DNA of 64,000 nt from Aphrophora alni (GCA_963513935.1 OY740765.1:121215362-121279361), one strand, 5' to 3'. Shown: positions 10,717 through 23,973, counted from the first letter of the stretch. A program made the numbers and translations. The notes: a model not told the origin generated them from the sequence alone.

Positions 10717-12588
10717 CTGAAACATTGTAAGCATAAGCTACAGAGTATAGCAAGAAGTCCAACTATAACATAGTTTATGGAAAATTGTTGACATATTATT
10801 ACCTAAAATGTACTTTTCTTAATAAGAAAAAGTTATACGCCTAAAAATCTGTGATCTGCCATTTTGAAAGTAATCAAAATAATCTCCGATTTGTTATAGC
10901 GTCTTAAAATACTACAAAAATACCTGTTTGAGGTATTTTGAACTACAACCTTTCCAAACTGACTTAGTGGCACAAAATAATGGAATTTCCTAAAATTAGC
11001 CCACTGGCATATAGCCAGGAAATAATTTGAGAGTGTGATAAAGCCTAAATCAACAGAGAACTTCAAATTATTATTTTTTAGAACCTACAATGATAATATG
11101 ATAATAGATTATTTCTGTGGAAACATTTTTGTACCATTGAAGAAAAAACTACACTTTACTGGTTGCCATCTTAAATACTGAACCAAATGAGAAGGTTTAT
11201 TATTACTGCATAACATAATTACTGTATATCTAAAGGTCTAACGTAATTATGAATATCCGTTGCACCTCCATTCTACAATAATTTATATTCCAATTTGTAA
11301 AACAATGTTATAAATGAATATATATGAAAGTAAAAATAGATGCATAACCCTCTAATAATAATATTTCGTTAACATAACACTAATTAACTAGACACTATGT
11401 AAGTAATGCTCTCAAATATTTCTAGTCATAACTGAGGCTATCAAATTAGAGCAGAACGACACAAAAGTATCCATTCTGCCATATCGCTAACATGAAAGAA
11501 CCAAATCAAAATTTATAGTTCAGTCAATTTAGTACAAGTTTACCAATTACTAGGATCAGTGATGTGAGTCGGGTAAATACTAAGTGAGTAAGGTGTTTAC
11601 ACAAGCCTCGGATAAATACTCAAATGAGGATATTTTAGAAAAAAGTTATTTTTAAGCAAATTTAGGTAAATTACTTAACATATAATTATATAAACAAAAA
11701 AAAATTGCCAATAAACACTCTTTAAACCAATCCCATATTATAAGTAGAGTAAATAGGCTTAATTATATTTTTATAAATATCCAAACCTTCTGTTGTTGCA
11801 TATTTATAAAACCCTGATCTAATTTTAGGTAAAAGAAGTCAATACAAACCTACGCTATAGCTATGTATTAGTTTACTATCTTTACTTTTTTAATGATAAT
11901 TGAAATTTGTATAATTAAGAATTAAATTTTTTAATAAAAGTATTATATATGACTCTAATAAATTGATTAAAAAACAAAATTTTAACCTTTCAGGTGTCAT
12001 TGATATGATTTCATGCATAGGTATAATTGCTCAAACCAGTATTGACGAGATATGATGCAAAATTACACAATGCCTCATTTTATAAAAAATAACACAGGAA
12101 ATAAACGGTACTGTATAGCAAAGTAAGAGTTTTGATGTCTTCAAAATAATGCTTCCTGTGTTTTGAGACTAATGGCAGTTGTAGCTATTTGGAATGCTGG
12201 CAACACTGCTTGAGCACTATGTTCCTCCTCCATACACATGCCATTGACAAGGTATCTCAAGCTAAGGGCTTTTCACACATCAGTCTAATCTATTGTATCT
12301 CACTGTTATTTATAGTCAGCTCGTATTCAACACTGCATTCTTTCATTAGTTTCTTATTCAGTGTATAAATGTCTAACTGTATATATCTGAATTTGAAACT
12401 GAATTTTAATTCCAATCTTACAAAACAAACATGCTGACAAACTTTCGTTAGTTTTATATTCAAACATGTCTAACTGAATATATTTGGAATTGTATTTTAT
12501 TTTTATCTAACTATATATAACTTCTAACTTGTAAATAATATTTTTCATTCTATTTTCAAACTTGTTTTTCTGAAATATTACTATAATA
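10717..12588. other. RFX intron, no recognisable gene
   Basis: AT-rich. The open frame at 10833-11066 on the minus strand has no recognisable domain and no splice context. Nothing else supported. Confidence 0.4.
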
Positions 12589-13623
12589 CAGTAGAACCCC
12601 TCAAACTCGACACAATGTGGACTTTAAGGTTGTCGAGTTTGGGGGTTGTCGAGTTTTAGGGAACTTTGGTATTTAATGGTTAGGTTTGCAACAAATACTC
12701 AAAATTATTTTAAATAACTGTACATTTATTGATTATCAATGATTAAACGTTTATTGCAAAAAAGTCCCTGCCTGACAACAAAAAAATTGTGTGTTCAATC
12801 ACACATTAAAATTAAATTTATCGATCGGTCAAATGAGATTTAAAAAGTGTTGGCCTTGTACAATAGGTTTAGTAAACTAAAAAGACCTATCCTAATATGC
12901 TGTAATAAAATTTACAGTAAAGTCTACAGTAAAAAACAGACAGTCCATTAAATATTTTTAAAGATTAAAACAATTTTATATAAAAAAAAAACATTAGAGC
13001 AAAGTTAGCATTGTTTGAAAAAACGTTTGATTGATCTTTGTTTTTCATTTTCGACTGGACGTCTGACAGCTTCATCTCGAAGTCGCCGAAGAAAAAGAAT
13101 GTCCATACCAAACACAGTCCAATACAAATGCTATAAATTGAACTGCTGATCGCATATAATTAAGAGTCGGATCATTTTTCTCACATGGTTAAGACCTTTA
13201 TTACAAAACTTGAATCATAGTTCTACGACGCTCCGTTGAATTGTTATGACAAAAGATTTGCCGCTTACTTTAATGGAATCGGTGCTAATGACCGGTAGCA
13301 TCCGGGTGGTTAGACGCTTGGGTTCACAACAATATGAATGTTTTGACAACAAATGTTTAGGGCTGTCCTGGTCTACCTGGACCCTTTATCTTTAACTTTG
13401 GCTTCTACTATACAGTAGGATTAGAAAGTGGCTAGACAAAGGAGCATCCCTCACAGCTGTATAAACAAAAGTAACAAGCCTCAACCTCCGGGCATCTGGC
13501 AGGCGCATGTGGCGTAAAACAATGCAGTGAATGACCTTGGAAATCCCATGCTCCTTGTCACTGGCCCTGTCGAGTTTGACGGAATGTCGAGTTTGAGGGG
13601 GTCGAGTTTGAGGGGTTCTACTG
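12589..13623 (-). mobile_element. pogo/Tigger deletion derivative with TIRs and TA target
   Basis: Ends read CAGTAGAACCCCTCAAACTC (from 12589) and its inverse up to 13623, flanked by TA at 12587-12588 and 13624-13625. Subterminal GTCGAGTTT blocks repeat near both ends. Internally, minus-strand 13120-13005 encodes a transposase C-terminus reading DILFLRRLRDEAVRRP and ending KQRSIKRFFKQC; K-Q-x-S/T-I-x-x-F-F is the typical Tigger end. The rest of the transposase is gone. The insertion point abuts a piggyBac fragment at 13626. Confidence 0.85.
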
Positions 13624-13625
13624 TA

Positions 13626-14353
13626 ATGTGCTCATAGAGCTGTTGAAATCAAATTACTATATAAGCGCTACGGTAAAGACAAACCAAACTGATTTGCCAC
13701 CAATGTTGAAACAAAATTCTAAAAAATTGAAAAAGAGAGACATTTTATGTTAACGATTAGAGGATATTTTAGTTATGTCTTGGAGAGATTAACGTGTGGT
13801 AAATATGCTAAACACAAAAAGCAAGGGAGACCAAAATAAGATGACAGATGTCCCTAGTAAGTGGTCAAATAAGCCTCCTACAGCCAAGCCTTAAGTGGTA
13901 CTGGATTAAATCAATTGTAAAGGTGGCGTAGATAGAGGGACCATTTTATCTCTTCGTATCAACTTATAAGAAGAACAAAGAAGTGGTACCGAAAAATTTT
14001 TTTTAGTTAAGTCTCAATAGTAAACTCATTTTTACTATATAAAGCAGTACAGTTATAACATTTGAAAAAACCTATGTAGCACTTACAGTTCAGAAGGAAC
14101 ATTGTTCGCAACCTTATTATTGAAAGAATAGAAAAAAATCTTAAACAGAGAAAAACAGGACGCCCAGCTCAAGGACCTACAGAATAAAAGTTGTATGGTA
14201 AACATTAAGAAAAGGGATAAATATGGGCATGCTGAATTAGGTGTACAAAAAAAGGGCTCCACCGAGAGACGTCCTATGTGTGTAAGACCTGTACAAACGA
14301 ACCTGCACCCTGAAGATTGTTTTGAGGATTACCACACTAAAACCAATTACTAG
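13626..14353 (+). pseudogene. piggyBac transposase C-terminal third with zinc-binding tail
   Basis: Plus-strand frames with several stops and shifts give, in order: VLIELLKSNYYISATVKTNQ, DLPPML, a K-rich strand, MSWRD-x-RVVNML, KGGVD (third catalytic aspartate), KKWYRKIFF, VNSFLLYK, FRRNIVRNLI and KTGRPAQGP. The cysteine-rich end is CKTCTNEP, then a one-base loss, PEDCFEDYHTKTNY and a stop at 14351-14353. This is the DDE_Tnp_1_7 layout plus CRD of PGBD4-type elements. The N-terminal part and termini were not found; the pogo element at 12589-13623 sits at its left edge. Confidence 0.75.
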
Positions 14354-14534
14354 CTTGTAACATTTGTATTAATATTTCCTACTAGTTATGCAGTTTTATT
14401 TCAATGTATCATGTTCTAGTAAAATTCTTACTGTATTCTCTTTTAGTTCTAATTTGTAATAGCCCATCTTTGTTATGTATTTTTTTAAAGCATATTCTAT
14501 AAAGATTCAATTCTTTGCCAAAATTAAACTATTG

Positions 14535-15372
14535 CAGTAAAACTTCCAAATAAAGGGACTGCTCGGACCATATAAAATCTCTACTATTGGGGCAGTGTCC
14601 GCTATTGGGAGAGATGCAGTTATATAGGCCGGCTGATAACGCATAATAAACCACCATAATAGCGTCTTGTGAGAATATTGAACATGTTCAGAAAATTTAA
14701 ACGTAAATTATATGTTCATTAACTAACTGTATAATAAAGCACAATACTTTGATGTGTATACAGTCAATAAAAGTGAAATTTATTAAATATTGGTATTTAT
14801 CCACGACTGTCTACTATATTATTAAAATTTTTATAGTACAACAAGCATAATGGTTTAAATCTCACAAAAATACACAATAAAATATAAATTTGTAAATTAA
14901 ATATTATTCTTTATTTATTAATCTTTTTGTACTACAGTACTGAATAAACAAAATAGGCAAACTAGGAAAAAGTAAATTTTAAAAGGGAGAAAATTCAACT
15001 ATGGTTTAAAGTTAAATGTTTTAGTTTGAGAGACATCACAATACACAACTACACACTGTTCTCACGGGAACTTTAACTTGAAACTGATGACTGCTGTATA
15101 AAAAACACAAAGAAAGCAAATCTAGTTTCCAGGAAGTCAATTTCTAGGTAGTTACCAAACAGACATCTCAATTTCCTAGAAAAGGGTGATATTTTATACT
15201 CCTCTGTCCATTATTAGGAAGTTTCAAGTGACCCATTGGCCATCAATTTCATGTCGGTTTTTGGGAAAGTCTGTTATTTAGAAACACTAAAAAGGCCAAA
15301 AAAGCATGATCCCGGTCGGCGAATACAAAAATATCTGTTTATTAAAAGTATCTGCTAAAGGAAGTTTCACTG
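14535..15372. mobile_element. pogo/Tigger-like MITE
   Basis: The left end CAGTAAAACTTCCAAATAAA and the right end (reverse complement CAGTGAAACTTCCTTTAGCA) share the pogo start CAGT-x-AAACTTCC and are followed by stem-like G/C-rich blocks. The right flank is TA; the left flank is TG, probably a mutated TA. I see no transposase remnant inside, so it is a non-autonomous copy of about 0.84 kb. Confidence 0.65.
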
Positions 15373-15686
15373 TACTTAAAAAATGTTGTTGTTAACTTTT
15401 ATAGTTTCCTTTACACCCCGACAGCCTAAAAAAAACTCATCTTTACGAAAAAGAATTTAAAAAATAATAGTAATGTAATTTTTAAATCTGAAAATTTTAG
15501 CGTTTCTCATAAAACCCCACAGTATTTCATATAGCTACATAAAGTCAACCATAACTGATTAAAAACCTCTTAAGGGAAATTTTATATTTGTTCTCAATAG
15601 CAGAGCTGTGCATCACTGCTCACATTACCATCCCTCTCGTGTGCAACTTCCTACTTCCAGTGTCTGTTTACTTGCTTAACTTAGTA

Positions 15687-17741
15687 CAGATCCCGTCGTG
15701 AATGCTGGCACTTGAACTTATCCTGGCATGATGGGCGGGGGTGTGGGGGAAGGACGTAAGTGGAGAAAAAAACATTTCCCCACACCGCTTTCTAATGTGA
15801 CTCATACTTTCAACGAAAAATACTTTTCACCCTTGAATAGAGATATATTCAGTCAGTGGTGAGTCTTACTTGTGGTCAATTGCGTCTGATTTGTGTGCGT
15901 GTTTTAAAGTTTTGAGTTAATAATAGTTCTATAGTTCTTGTTAATTAGTCAATATTAGTTGCAGTGCAGTGTTTTAGTGGTATGGCTACCGTTAGGTCTA
16001 AGGTGGGGTTGGAAGGAGAGCTTATGTCACCCAAAGTAACAAAATTATTAGCAATGTATATACATTTATGAATTTAGAGGCCGATAACATTTCTATGCTT
16101 CTTCATAAAGTGTGTCAGCGGACAGCAGGTGCAACTGAAGCGTCACTCAGAACTGTATCCTGTGTTAATAAAGAAGCTGGACAATCAAATGAAATGTACA
16201 CTAACGGTAATTTTAAATCATTTCGAACGCCAATAAAATCAAAGAAAAGACAAAAACCAGTAACGGACTTGGACGATTTTGATAAATGCGTAATTTGGAG
16301 GTTAATTTATGAATTCCATGAGACTGAAAAGCGGCTTCCTACAGTGAAAGTTATACAGACAAAATTAAAGGACAAAATTAATTTGTCCGGGAGTGAGAAA
16401 AGTTAAGAATTATACTTAAAACCTTGGTTTTCGATGGGAAAAATGTGAGAATAACAGAAAAATATTAATTGAAAAGTGGGACATCAGAGAAAAAAGAATA
16501 ACATACCTACAATCCATCAAGGCATACAGAGAAGAGGGTAGACCTATCGTGTTTATGGATGAGTCATATATTTTCGCAAGTCATGTATCGAGTAAAGTGT
16601 GAACAGGTCGCTCAACAAGTACATACTCTAATATCCAAAGGAAGCAAATTCATCATCATTCATGCTGGTGGAAAAGAATGGATTATCCCAACCGCTCTAG
16701 CCATGTGCAGGCAGGGCAGAAATCTGAAGACTACCATGATAACATGAATGGAAAAAATTATCAACAATAGATTACTCAAAAATTACTACCAAATTTAAAC
16801 CCTACAGTGTTTTTGTGATTGATAATGCCAAAAATCATAATGTACAAATAGACAAAGTCCCAACTTCAAATTTAAAGAAAAATGAAATGATACAGTGGCT
16901 GGAAGAAAAAAACATTCATTTTGAAAATACAATGCTGAAACCTCAACTGTACAAAATTATAACACTCAACAATCCCCAATTTTAAAAATTCTTTTAGATG
17001 AAATAATGCGAGCAGAAGGACACAGTGTTTTGCAGATACCACACATTATCCGGATCTTAATCCAATAGAGATGATATGGGCGAATGTCAAATATTTTGTT
17101 GCAAGCTACAATACATTTTCCTTTGAGGATATAAAGAAGCTTTGTGACTTTTCGATAGGGAAAGACAATCGGAGAGCAAGGTGTAAACATGTTGAGAGTG
17201 TATAAAACGATTATAGGTCAAAAGAACCAGCTATTGACGATGTTATAGACTCTTTAGTGATTCGTGAAAGTGATACTATGGAGGAAAGTTGTGAAGATAA
17301 TAGCAATATATCAGTGGTTGAGGAACTTGATTGAATCAAAACAAATCTAGACCGGTATAATTGAAAATAACATACATATATTATTACATTTGTGTCCATT
17401 TAATTACTGTTACAAAAGTCATTTTTAATTTAATTACATTATTTATATTTGTTTTTCTAGAGACAATCACATATTTTAAACTATTTTTTAATAAGTAAAT
17501 GTAGTCTTCTTAAACCCATTTTTTCTATTCCAATGTAATTCTTTGGTATTTTAAATGAGATCGATTCTAAGCTTAATTAACATGTCAAGGTAATTATAAT
17601 ATCTTAAAAATGACCTCAGATATAAGTTGAAAAGCATACAATTGGAATATGGAACTGGTTTATCTACTCGCCAATAGTACTGGTGTTTTTAGTCAGATTA
17701 GTAGCGGTTAGCCCAAGTGCCAGCATTCGCACCAGGATTTA
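15687..17741 (+). mobile_element. IS630/Tc1-mariner-type element with about 28-bp TIRs
   Basis: The ends pair as CAGATCCCGTCGTGAATGCT at the left and, inverted, TAAATCCTGGTGCGAATGCT at the right; both continue GGCACTTG. TA flanks each side (15685-15686 and 17742-17743). The 2,055-bp interior carries one transposase gene in the same orientation. Its decayed frame shows the copy is old. Confidence 0.8.
16068..17340 (+). pseudogene. IS630-type DDE transposase, frameshifted
   Basis: It starts at ATG 16068 with 112 open codons, including DLDDFDKCVIWRLIYEFHET and LPTVKVIQTKLKD, an N-terminal HTH. Later frames give KRITYLQSIKAYREEGRP and VFMDESYIF (first catalytic D, about 16553), SKGSKFIIIHAGGKEW (about 16645), VIDNAKNHNVQ (second D, about 16820) and HYPDLNPIEMIWANVKYF (catalytic E, about 17060). 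Spacing and motifs match a DDE_3 transposase family abundant in sap-feeding insects. At least four shifts or stops break it, so it is inactive. The open frames 16559-16747 and others here are pieces of it. Confidence 0.8.
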
Positions 17742-17859
17742 TAGGCTACAGTTGGAGTGTTATTTTGCTGAATGCAGGCTAGTCCACACATAACCTCTCA
17801 ACATGGTTAAGTAAAAGGGACCTGCTTGGGATTTTTTGTTTTAAGAGAAGGGTAAAGGT

Positions 17860-18144
17860 GTGTGTGTACTGGAAATAAATTCTTACAAAGTAATTGAATC
17901 CAAGAACCAAGACTTTTTTTCTAAGCCACCATCCACATTTTTACAAAATTTTGATGAAGAATTTCATGTATTGAGCACATCAGCGGTAGTACTTAAGCCC
18001 AATAAGTGCATTTACACCCGTGAAAAGGTGTCTTCTGTCACCATCAACCTCAACCAGCACAAGAATTATAAATCCATTACTTTCACCATATTCACTTTTA
18101 CTACTTTCAATGTTCGTTGGTCATATGGATCCACAAAAATGTAA
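17860..18144 (+). CDS. Unidentified 94-codon open frame
   Basis: I do not recognise the product. The frame ends at AAAATGTAAGTG, where AAT/GTAAGT could also be a splice donor. About 150 bp further on (18270-18400) a second open stretch reads KEVLSGMGKKNGEEESSSDS and DSDEEVIKV, an acidic serine-rich run typical of nuclear proteins. The two may be decayed exons or part of an unknown element lying between the IS630 copy and the foldback at 18414. Could be random. Confidence 0.2.
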   Translation: MCVLEINSYKVIESKNQDFFSKPPSTFLQNFDEEFHVLSTSAVVLKPNKCIYTREKVSSVTINLNQHKNYKSITFTIFTFTTFNVRWSYGSTKM

Positions 18145-18413
18145 GTGCAATTGCAATTATTACTTTTTAGGACCAATGATTTACTAGTTTAGGCCTATGT
18201 TAGATGACATAAATATATAGGCCTAACTTAAGAAAGAAGAAATATTTTATGCATCCTGATCTGTTAACAAAACCAAAAAGACAAAAGGTGAAGATCTGAG
18301 GGGCAAGGAGGTCCTGAGTGGGATGGGAAAAAAAAATGGTGAAGAAGAAAGCTCAAGTGATTCAGATGAAGAGGTGATAAAAGTTCATATAATAAATATG
18401 GCTGAACTATATA

Positions 18414-19803
18414 CTATACCCTATTCCACCAGCCGTGGCACCTAAAGGATTAGGAGACTCTTCCTCTCGCACGCGCACTCACAAGCACCTTAGTCTGACT
18501 GGCCCGGCCAGGCAGATGACTCATACACTGGGGCGTCCAGTAAGCAATTGCTGATTTCATAAATCGTTAATTTTAACAAATTTAAATGGCATATTTGAAA
18601 TCTTTGTTAAATTGAAAAGAAAACGACACCAAACACGACATGATTATGACAATATAATGTATTTAAACGTAAGTATTAATTTTGTTGACGACACTATAAT
18701 TGGTATTTTTTATTTTATGACTAAAATAAGGACTTGGTGATTATAAAATGTTAAAATTTTTAATAATAAATAAAATGTTCTTTCTACTTATAATAACAAT
18801 CATTCTACTTATATGTGTTTTTATTTTATTGATTCAGATTCAACACATTTGTCAAGTAGTTAAATGAGCTATGTAAATAACATTTGTAAAGAGTGTACAC
18901 AACTTCGGAACTAAAAATTGAGCTGTTTCAAGATGGCATTTGAGGCAAAACTTTGTGAAAACTGTTATAAATATGAAATATTTACAAGATAAATAAAATA
19001 AAGTTTTTAAGACAAATAATTATTAATGCATTGTTTTTATGATTGTCACATTTGCGTTTTTAGACTATTGCATCTATTTCTTATCAATATCACTATTATA
19101 ATATAATGTTACTGTTTTTGAATGTTTTAAAGTCTCGGTTTTGTTTAATAGCTTTGTCACTATTATCCGATTATTGTTGTTGTAGAGTGTTTAAAAAAAG
19201 TTTATCTATGGCATCTATGTTCTATTATAATTATTGTATTTGTCACTGAAAGTGTTTGTAAATAGTTTATGCCATGAATTAACAAATAAATAGAGTAAAC
19301 AATATTTCTGGTTCGTTTATTGTCTATATTTTTAAAACGTCTAAATGTTGACTGAGTGTTAAGTGCGTCATGTAAATAATGTACATATACAATTTAATAT
19401 TTGTTCTAATTATACTAGACTTTCTTTTTGATTATTTGTCAGATTTATTATTAATAAATAATAAACTTGTTTTAAATCACAGAACTTTGTGTTTTTTCTA
19501 AAGAAACCTCTTAGTCCCTTAATTGTTATTGTAACAATACGGCATGTTGTTTGGACTCATTACTATGCATATATTATCATAATCATGTCGAGTTTGGTGT
19601 CATTTTCTTTTAAATTTAACGAAGATTTCAAATATGTCATTTAAATTTGTTAAAATTTGTGTTTGATCAAACCAACAGTTGCTTACTGGACGCCCCAGTG
19701 TATGAGTCATCTACCTGGCGGCCGGGCCAGCTGCGATTGTGTGTGTGTGTGAGTAAGGGTCTCCTAATCCATCAGGTGCCACGGCTGGTGGAATAGGGTA
19801 TAG
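18414..19803. mobile_element. 1.39 kb foldback element with about 245-bp inverted repeats
   Basis: The left end CTATACCCTATTCCACCAGC is mirrored at the right end, and complementarity runs inward through GTGGCACCT, GGCCCGGCC, ATGACTCATACACTGGGGCG, a TTTAAATTTGTTAAA-like stretch and CACGACATGATTATGA (left to about 18660, right from about 19565). The outer 140 bp is much richer in G+C than its surroundings. No coding region. The CCCTAT start hints at a piggyBac-like or other DNA transposon MITE, but no clear target duplication was found. Confidence 0.75.
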
Positions 19804-21330
19804 CTCATTTTTATTTGATTTGTTATTAAATGAATCATATTTAATCTGCTTACTGTGTGTGTTATGTCCAATTCCATTTAAAATCCAATCGAGCCAGTAT
19901 TAATTGTTAATTTACTAACAGCATTTCTTACATGATGTTTAGTTGTTAAATTTAACTAATTAGTTAACACCAAGAAAAATATAATTTATAACTTAATGTT
20001 TTTTTTATATAGGCCTATAGTACTTATGTACTTTAGAAAATAAATAATTAATTAAAATGAGAAAAACACAATTTTCAATTTTTCTCTCATAAATACCCCA
20101 GTATAAATTTTGAGTATTTAGCTCGAGTTTTAAATACCCAGATTTTTTACAACACTGATACACCTTATTTACTTATACACTGATTTAAGGATACACCTTA
20201 AATTAATGGCAAGTGAACCTAATGAAACTTTATTTATAATTCGTTGTTCATACACACAGCACAATTATTTACAATTTAAGTATAACAAAAATAAGAAAAT
20301 TGAAACTAAAAAACTGGTTATATTATTAATTCCAATTCAGAAGTTATTGACGAGACTATTTCTAAAAAAACTAACGCGAACTATGGACAATGTCTTAGTA
20401 GGTTTAATATCTCAAAATTGCTGTTCTGATTAAATTTCTCATGTGGCTATTCCGATTCATGTGACAGATTATACCACCAAAAAATTGGAAAATCCAAAAT
20501 AGTAATTTCTTAACATTGCTAAATTACTTTCTTTTGCGTGCAGTTTTTATATTTATTTGAGCCACGAACACTCATATTTCAGCAAAATTTGTTTGAAATA
20601 ACTTGAGGCAATTTTCAAATATTCAACATAGGTGTAAAACATATAGAAGATTATTGACAAATGTATGGTTATAATTTTTAACAAATGATGATATCATGAA
20701 TCCATAGAACATCGCATTATAGGATTTACATAGCTTGGTTTTATTTATTAATAAAACTATTATTGATATTTTACTAAAAACTAAAATTCTCTAAAATACA
20801 ATAACAAATATGGTATATTAATAGGCCTAAAAATATAAAGCTTATCTAACCTAACCTGTCTATACATGAAATATTTGTTCTATAATTTCAAAGCTACACT
20901 GATTCAATGATCCAGTTATATCTAAAGTATTGTGGCACCTACCAACTTTACCTAGTTCAGATAACCTAGGTTTGGTGGGGGGGGGGGTAAATAAAAAAAC
21001 CTTTTGGTTATAATCATCTATAAATATGCAAAAGCCATAGGTTTTATTATCTATGCAAAATAGCAACAAAACTCACAATAAATTATGAACTTCTTTATTT
21101 TTTTTATAAAGTGTTCAAAACTACTAACACTGAAAAAAATATACAAAATAAGATAGCCTGTGTCTTCAGCTTACAATACACCACTGATATAGACTATAGA
21201 CAATATAGAAAGACAACCAAAAATACTTTAATGATCGTATTACTTATGCCACCATAACTCATAACTACCTTAATTTCTATTTTGGAAAATACTCAGGGGC
21301 TTATTTTAGGGATATGGTTTGGAAATTGGC
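19804..21330. other. RFX intron, no recognisable gene
   Basis: AT-rich. A run of ten G at about 20977-20986 stands out. The open frame 20206-20433 shows no domain or splice context. Confidence 0.4.
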
Positions 21331-21334
21331 TTAG

Positions 21335-23012
21335 AGTTTGGTTTATGGGGTAAAGAAATTTAATCAATATTTATGGGGACGAGAATTTATTTTATGTACA
21401 GATCATAAACCATTATTATGTATTTTTGGGTCCAAAAAGGGATTACCTGCTTTTACAGCAAGTCGGTTGCAACGATATGCTTTGTTTTTAACTGGCTATA
21501 GTTTCAAGATTGAGTATGTTCAATCAGCTAAACATGCTAAAGCAGATGCATTATCATGTTTGCCGCTCAAAGTCGAGCATGGTGACAATAAACAAGAGTT
21601 AGATTGGTTAGGAACTTATCTACATTGTTATAGAAAGTTCATTACCTATTACTTGTGAGGACATTAAAAGTGAAACCCAAAAAATTATATTGAATTAAGA
21701 AAAGTGTATAATTATGTAATGTATGGATGGCCGAATCATGTTTCTGTAGAATATCCTGAATTAGGTCCATATTTCAAAAGAAAGGAAGAAAATTTGAACA
21801 ACCATCGAACAGGGAATTATAATGTGGGGGTATAAAGTAATTATTCCAAATAAATTCCGTAAATACATATTAGATGAATTACACACAAGTCATCTATGGA
21901 TAGTCAAAATTAAATCGGTAGCGAGATCATATATTTGGTGGCCAAATATAGATGCAGATATAGAAAATCTGGCGGATGGTTGTTCTTCCTGTCTTTTTTA
22001 AAGATAAAATCCTACAAAGAATCAATTACAATGTTGGCAGTATGCCAGTGGACCTTAGGAACGATTACATGCAGACTTTATGGGTCCATTTAAAGGGAAA
22101 AGTATTTAATTGTTATAGATTCACATACTAAATGGTTAGAAGTTTTTGAAGTAAAGTCGACTTCCGCTAGTCAGACAATAGATAAATTAAGGGAATTATT
22201 CAGTAGATTTGATTTACCGGAAGTAATTCATACGGACAACGGTTCGCCTTTCAATTCGTTTGAGTTTGAGCAGTTTGAAAAATGTAATGGTATTAAACAT
22301 TCTAGTTCTGCACCATATCACCCACAATCTAATGGTTTAGCAGAAAATTCTGTTAAGTATGTCATAACAAAATTAAAATGAGCATTTAGAGAAGGTATAG
22401 ATACTAGATTAGCATTGTATAGAATTGTGTTTGATTATAGAAATTCAGTTCATGTTACAACTCAAGAAACACCTGCTAAGTTAATATTTAATCGACCAAT
22501 GAAAAAAGGTTAGATTTAATTAGACCTAATATTGCCAAAACAGTAGAGTTAAAGCAAAAAAAAAAAACTCATTATTTTAGAGGAATGGAAGACGAAAATT
22601 GTTTGTAAATCAATCAGTATTAATAAGACAATACCGTTCAAATGATAAATGGATACAAGGTATTGTTATTAAGCAAATTAGTCCAGTAATGTATTTAGTA
22701 AGGTTAAATTCTGGTATAATATGGAGAAGGCATATTGACCAACTAATTGGTGTCAATTCGCCTCCTTCTGAAAATAAACAAAAACCAGTGGATGAGCCAT
22801 TGACTCACTTAGTGACAGATACCATTCAAACAGGGGGAAATAACTCACCCCGGAAGAGCACCCCCTCTCCACCAATTGTTAGGAGACATACCAGTCCCGT
22901 TATGATTCAAACACGGAATTCTCCAACATCCGTTGTAAACAATAATACTACTGATGTTGTTGAAAGAAGATATCCAATTAGATTAAGGAAACTAGACTTG
23001 ATTATTAAATAA
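21335..23012 (+). pseudogene. Ty3/gypsy pol remnant: RNase H, integrase, C-terminus
   Basis: RNase H part at 21338-21640 reads VYGVKKFNQYLWGREF, CTDHKPLLCIFG and ADALSCLPL. Next is a zinc-binding His-Cys domain (LHTSHLWIVKIKSVARSYIW, about 21870). The integrase core shows all three catalytic positions: HADFMGPF (about 22070), HTDNGSPFNSF (about 22230) and SNGLAENSVK (about 22330). A 137-codon frame at 22599-23012 holds the GPY-like segment KWIQGIVIKQISPVMYLVRL and RRHIDQL. Protease and RT are missing; stops at several sites inactivate it. Followed by a polypurine tract and LTR. Confidence 0.85.
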
Positions 23013-23370
23013 TATATTATGTATATATTTTGTAAAATTTTTTGTAAAATGTTTGTGTTCTGGATACAATTGTTAAAAAAAATTACAATTAAGAAAAAAA
23101 AATTGATTTTATTTGTTTAAATTGCTAATTTAATTTTGCTAATAAGTTATGTGTTAATTTAAGTTACTAGTTTAATTGTTAAATTGTTTCAAGTTTCTAG
23201 GTTTAAAAGTTATACAACTGTATGTTTAAGTTTTATAAAAAAAATTTTAAAAATGTGTTTAAGTTAAAAAAAATAATGTGTTCGTTTTATTTTAAAAAGA
23301 TGTGTAAGTTTTATTTTTTTTAATTAAAAATTGTGTATTGTATTGTTTAAAAGAATTAAGAGGGAGGAAT
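23013..23370 (+). other. gypsy 3' untranslated spacer with polypurine tract
   Basis: A T-rich spacer between the pol stop and the LTR. The purine run AAGAGGGAGGAA (23358-23369), right before the LTR, is the expected plus-strand primer site. Confidence 0.6.
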
Positions 23371-23622
23371 TGTGATGTATACAATTGTACAAGAGTGGGG
23401 GTATTGCGTGACATCATATGGTTCGATATGTCATACGACAAACCAATAAACGCTATTGGCTGAAATCCAGTACCTTTTCCCGCCAGCGCTTTCCCTGGCT
23501 ACATATTCAAGCCAGTCTTGAACTCATCTTCCTACCTGTAATACGCAGTCGTAGCTATAATCCAATACAATGTATTTTATTTAATGAACCCGAATTTAGT
23601 AATATTGTTACCATATATTACA
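23371..23622 (+). repeat. gypsy 3' LTR (252 bp)
   Basis: It starts TGTGATGTATACAATTG directly after the polypurine tract and ends ATATATTACA, so it has TG...CA ends. It contains CCAATAAACGCTATTGG and a late AATGTATTTTATTTAA stretch that could serve 3' processing. The sequence after 23622 matches the inside of another local repeat unit (compare 24300-24330), which independently fixes the right boundary. No 5' LTR is present. Confidence 0.7.
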
Positions 23623-23930
23623 CCAGTCCCTCAAATTTTACTATGAAAAATAATGAAATCGTTAACTATTTACCTTAGGCCTATATTCAAACAATCAGAT
23701 CTTTTTTTTTTTTTTCGGAAGACACTTTTCCGGAAGTCACAAAATGCATTTCTTCACTGTCAAAATAACACATTGAAAACAAGGGAATGTAGCTGTTGTT
23801 ATATTAATACAGGTCTGGTTAGTTTACTACAATAAAAATATTGCAAATCCACCTTTGATTACGGTCATGGTTTGATGTTTATTATTAAAAAATATATTTG
23901 TCATGGTAAAAAGTAAATGTTTTATTAGGT

Positions 23931-23933
<3 letters not shown>

Positions 23934-23973
<40 letters not shown>
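23934..23973. repeat. (TA)n microsatellite
   Basis: About 20 TA units between AGGTGAC and a TTATTTGG sequence. Further TA tracts in the same cluster lie at 24681-24722 and 25228-25253. Confidence 0.95.
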
